This document shows positions 63,027 through 64,000 of a DNA stretch of 64,000 bases, piece by piece (position 1 is the stretch's first letter; the number at the start of each line of letters is the position of its first letter). Both the position numbers and the translations under genes were made by a program. Source of the DNA: Phyllobacteriaceae bacterium (lineage in GTDB: Bacteria; Pseudomonadota; Alphaproteobacteria; Rhizobiales; Rhizobiaceae); NCBI GenBank assembly GCA_024742765.1, contig JANSXT010000004.1:124001-188000 (forward strand). The letters are read 5' to 3'. Below the pieces are notes generated by a model. It was given only the letters and a program-made list of their open reading frames with translations. It was not told the origin of the DNA and did no database searches.

Positions 63027-64000
63027 ATGGCCGAGGCGGCGAGCGACATTGCGGCACCAAGCCGGACCTTCTGCCCGCGCCAGCGCCGCCGGTTCGTGCT
63101 GGTCGCGGCGATCCTTGCCTCGTCCATGGGCTTCATCGACGGCTCGGTCGTATCGATCGCCACGCCCGCGATCCGCGCGACGCTGCCGGCGACGCTTGCC
63201 GAGGCGCTGTGGATCAACAATGCCTATATGCTGTTTTTGTCCTCCCTTATCCTGATCGGCGGGGCGGCGGGCGACCGCTACGGCCTGCGGCGCGTCTTCA
63301 TGATCGGCATCTGCCTGTTCACGGTCGCTTCGCTGTTCTGCGCGATCGCACCCAATGCCGAGACGCTGATCGTCGCGCGCGCCGTGCAGGGGATTGGCGC
63401 GGCGATCATGGTGCCAGGCAGCCTTGCCATCATCGCCAAGGCCTATCCGTCCGATGAGCGTGGCAAGGCGATCGGCATCTGGGCGGCGGCATCGGCGCTG
63501 ACAACGGCGGCCGGGCCCGTCCTGGGCGGTGCGGCACTCAGCGTCTTTGGAGATGCGGCGTGGCGATTGCTGTTTGCGATCAATCTGCCGTTCGGGGTGA
63601 TCGCGCTGGTGATGCTGTGGTTCCTCGTGCCGCCCGACGAGGCGACGGGCCGGCGGCGCCTGGACCTTGTCGGCGGCGGGCTGATCACGCTGGCGCTATT
63701 CGTGCTGGCGTTCGGGCTGACCGGCGGCGGCGGCGAGGGCAGCGTACCCGGCGCGGGCGCGGTCACGCTGGCCATCGGCCTTTGCGCGGTGTTGGTCGGC
63801 GCCTTCATCTGGTGGGAGCGGCGGTGTGATGCGCCGATGGTGCCGCTGAGCCTGTTCGCCAATCGGGCGTTTTCGGGCGCCAACATGCTCACTTTCACCC
63901 TCTATTTCGGCCTGTCGGCGATGCTCTTCTATCTGCCGATGACGGTCATTGGCGGATGGGGCGTCACCGAGGCTGCCGCATCGCTGATGTTCGTTCCGAT
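63027..64000 (+). CDS. MFS transporter, DHA2 (EmrB/QacA) family, partial
   Basis: The frame is open from the ATG at 63027 to the window end (about 324 residues seen), so the gene is cut off on its C-terminal side. Family features are visible: a TM1 with LASSMGFIDGSVVSIATPAI, WINNAYMLFLSSLILIGGAAGDRYGLRR (motif A), RAVQGIGAAIMVPGSLAII and a motif C-like WAAASALTTAAGPVLGGAAL. These are typical of 14-TM proton antiporters of drugs or metabolites. It starts about 110 bases after etfA, beyond its terminator. Confidence 0.93.
   Translation, partial: MAEAASDIAAPSRTFCPRQRRRFVLVAAILASSMGFIDGSVVSIATPAIRATLPATLAEALWINNAYMLFLSSLILIGGAAGDRYGLRRVFMIGICLFTVASLFCAIAPNAETLIVARAVQGIGAAIMVPGSLAIIAKAYPSDERGKAIGIWAAASALTTAAGPVLGGAALSVFGDAAWRLLFAINLPFGVIALVMLWFLVPPDEATGRRRLDLVGGGLITLALFVLAFGLTGGGGEGSVPGAGAVTLAIGLCAVLVGAFIWWERRCDAPMVPLSLFANRAFSGANMLTFTLYFGLSAMLFYLPMTVIGGWGVTEAAASLMFVP

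Overview
The window is high-GC chromosomal DNA of an alphaproteobacterium, almost certainly a member of the Hyphomicrobiales (Rhizobiales). The evidence is gene order typical of that group: ffh-GNAT-chorismate mutase-rpsP, dapF-mtaB-ftsY-ispZ, lysC-ptsP-prfA-prmC-DUF4167-clpB, grxC-nitrilase-DUF1178 beside comF, and secA divergent from parvulin-argJ-GNAT-mutT. Genus cannot be fixed from the sequence alone. No phage, IS element, CRISPR array or rRNA operon was seen; there is one tRNA, Leu(CAA).

Layout. 0-3 kb: the SRP/ribosome operon, read leftward and ended by a strong hairpin after rpsP. 3.3-5.4 kb: a compact inorganic-carbon cassette (SbtA-like bicarbonate transporter, SbtB-like PII protein, beta-carbonic anhydrase). 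5.5-11 kb: a Tat-exported-looking metallo-beta-lactamase-fold protein, then dapF-mtaB-ftsY-ispZ with touching or overlapping ends. 11-15 kb: ClbS/DfsB-like protein, NUDIX hydrolase, M3 oligopeptidase and a small outer-membrane barrel. 15-22.7 kb: the most distinctive region, a signalling island with a membrane GGDEF-EAL protein, an alpha-oxoamine-synthase-like PLP enzyme coupled to a single-domain receiver, a second receiver, a six-TM hybrid histidine kinase and an unrecognised 240-residue protein. This resembles the logic of the Vibrio CqsA/CqsS and Legionella Lqs alpha-hydroxyketone quorum-sensing systems, plus a c-di-GMP enzyme. 22.7-25 kb: a small membrane protein and a compact trimeric autotransporter adhesin.

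25-36.5 kb: 3-hydroxyacyl-CoA dehydrogenase, clpB, DUF4167, prmC, prfA, ptsP and lysC, with ubiG divergent. 36.5-44.5 kb: a ParDE-type toxin-antitoxin pair, glutaredoxin/nitrilase/comF genes, an orphan Flp pilin, and the mutT-GNAT-argJ-parvulin operon. 44.7-53.7 kb: secA, a polysaccharide flippase next to an acetyltransferase, an acyl-CoA synthetase, tRNA-Leu, ExoD and DsbB. 53.7-64 kb: HNH nuclease, AlkA-type glycosylase, GluQRS, BrkB/YihY, an SDR, a cobalamin adenosyltransferase, a MarR-GNAT fusion with a perfect operator palindrome at its start, rhomboid protease, etfBA behind a LiuR-like dyad, and an MFS transporter cut off by the window end.

Most of the window is core metabolism and information processing. 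The accessory signals worth testing are the putative signal-synthase/sensor/c-di-GMP island, the SbtA-SbtB-CA cassette, the CtrA-like boxes before the adhesin and the pilin, and the MarR-GNAT operator.
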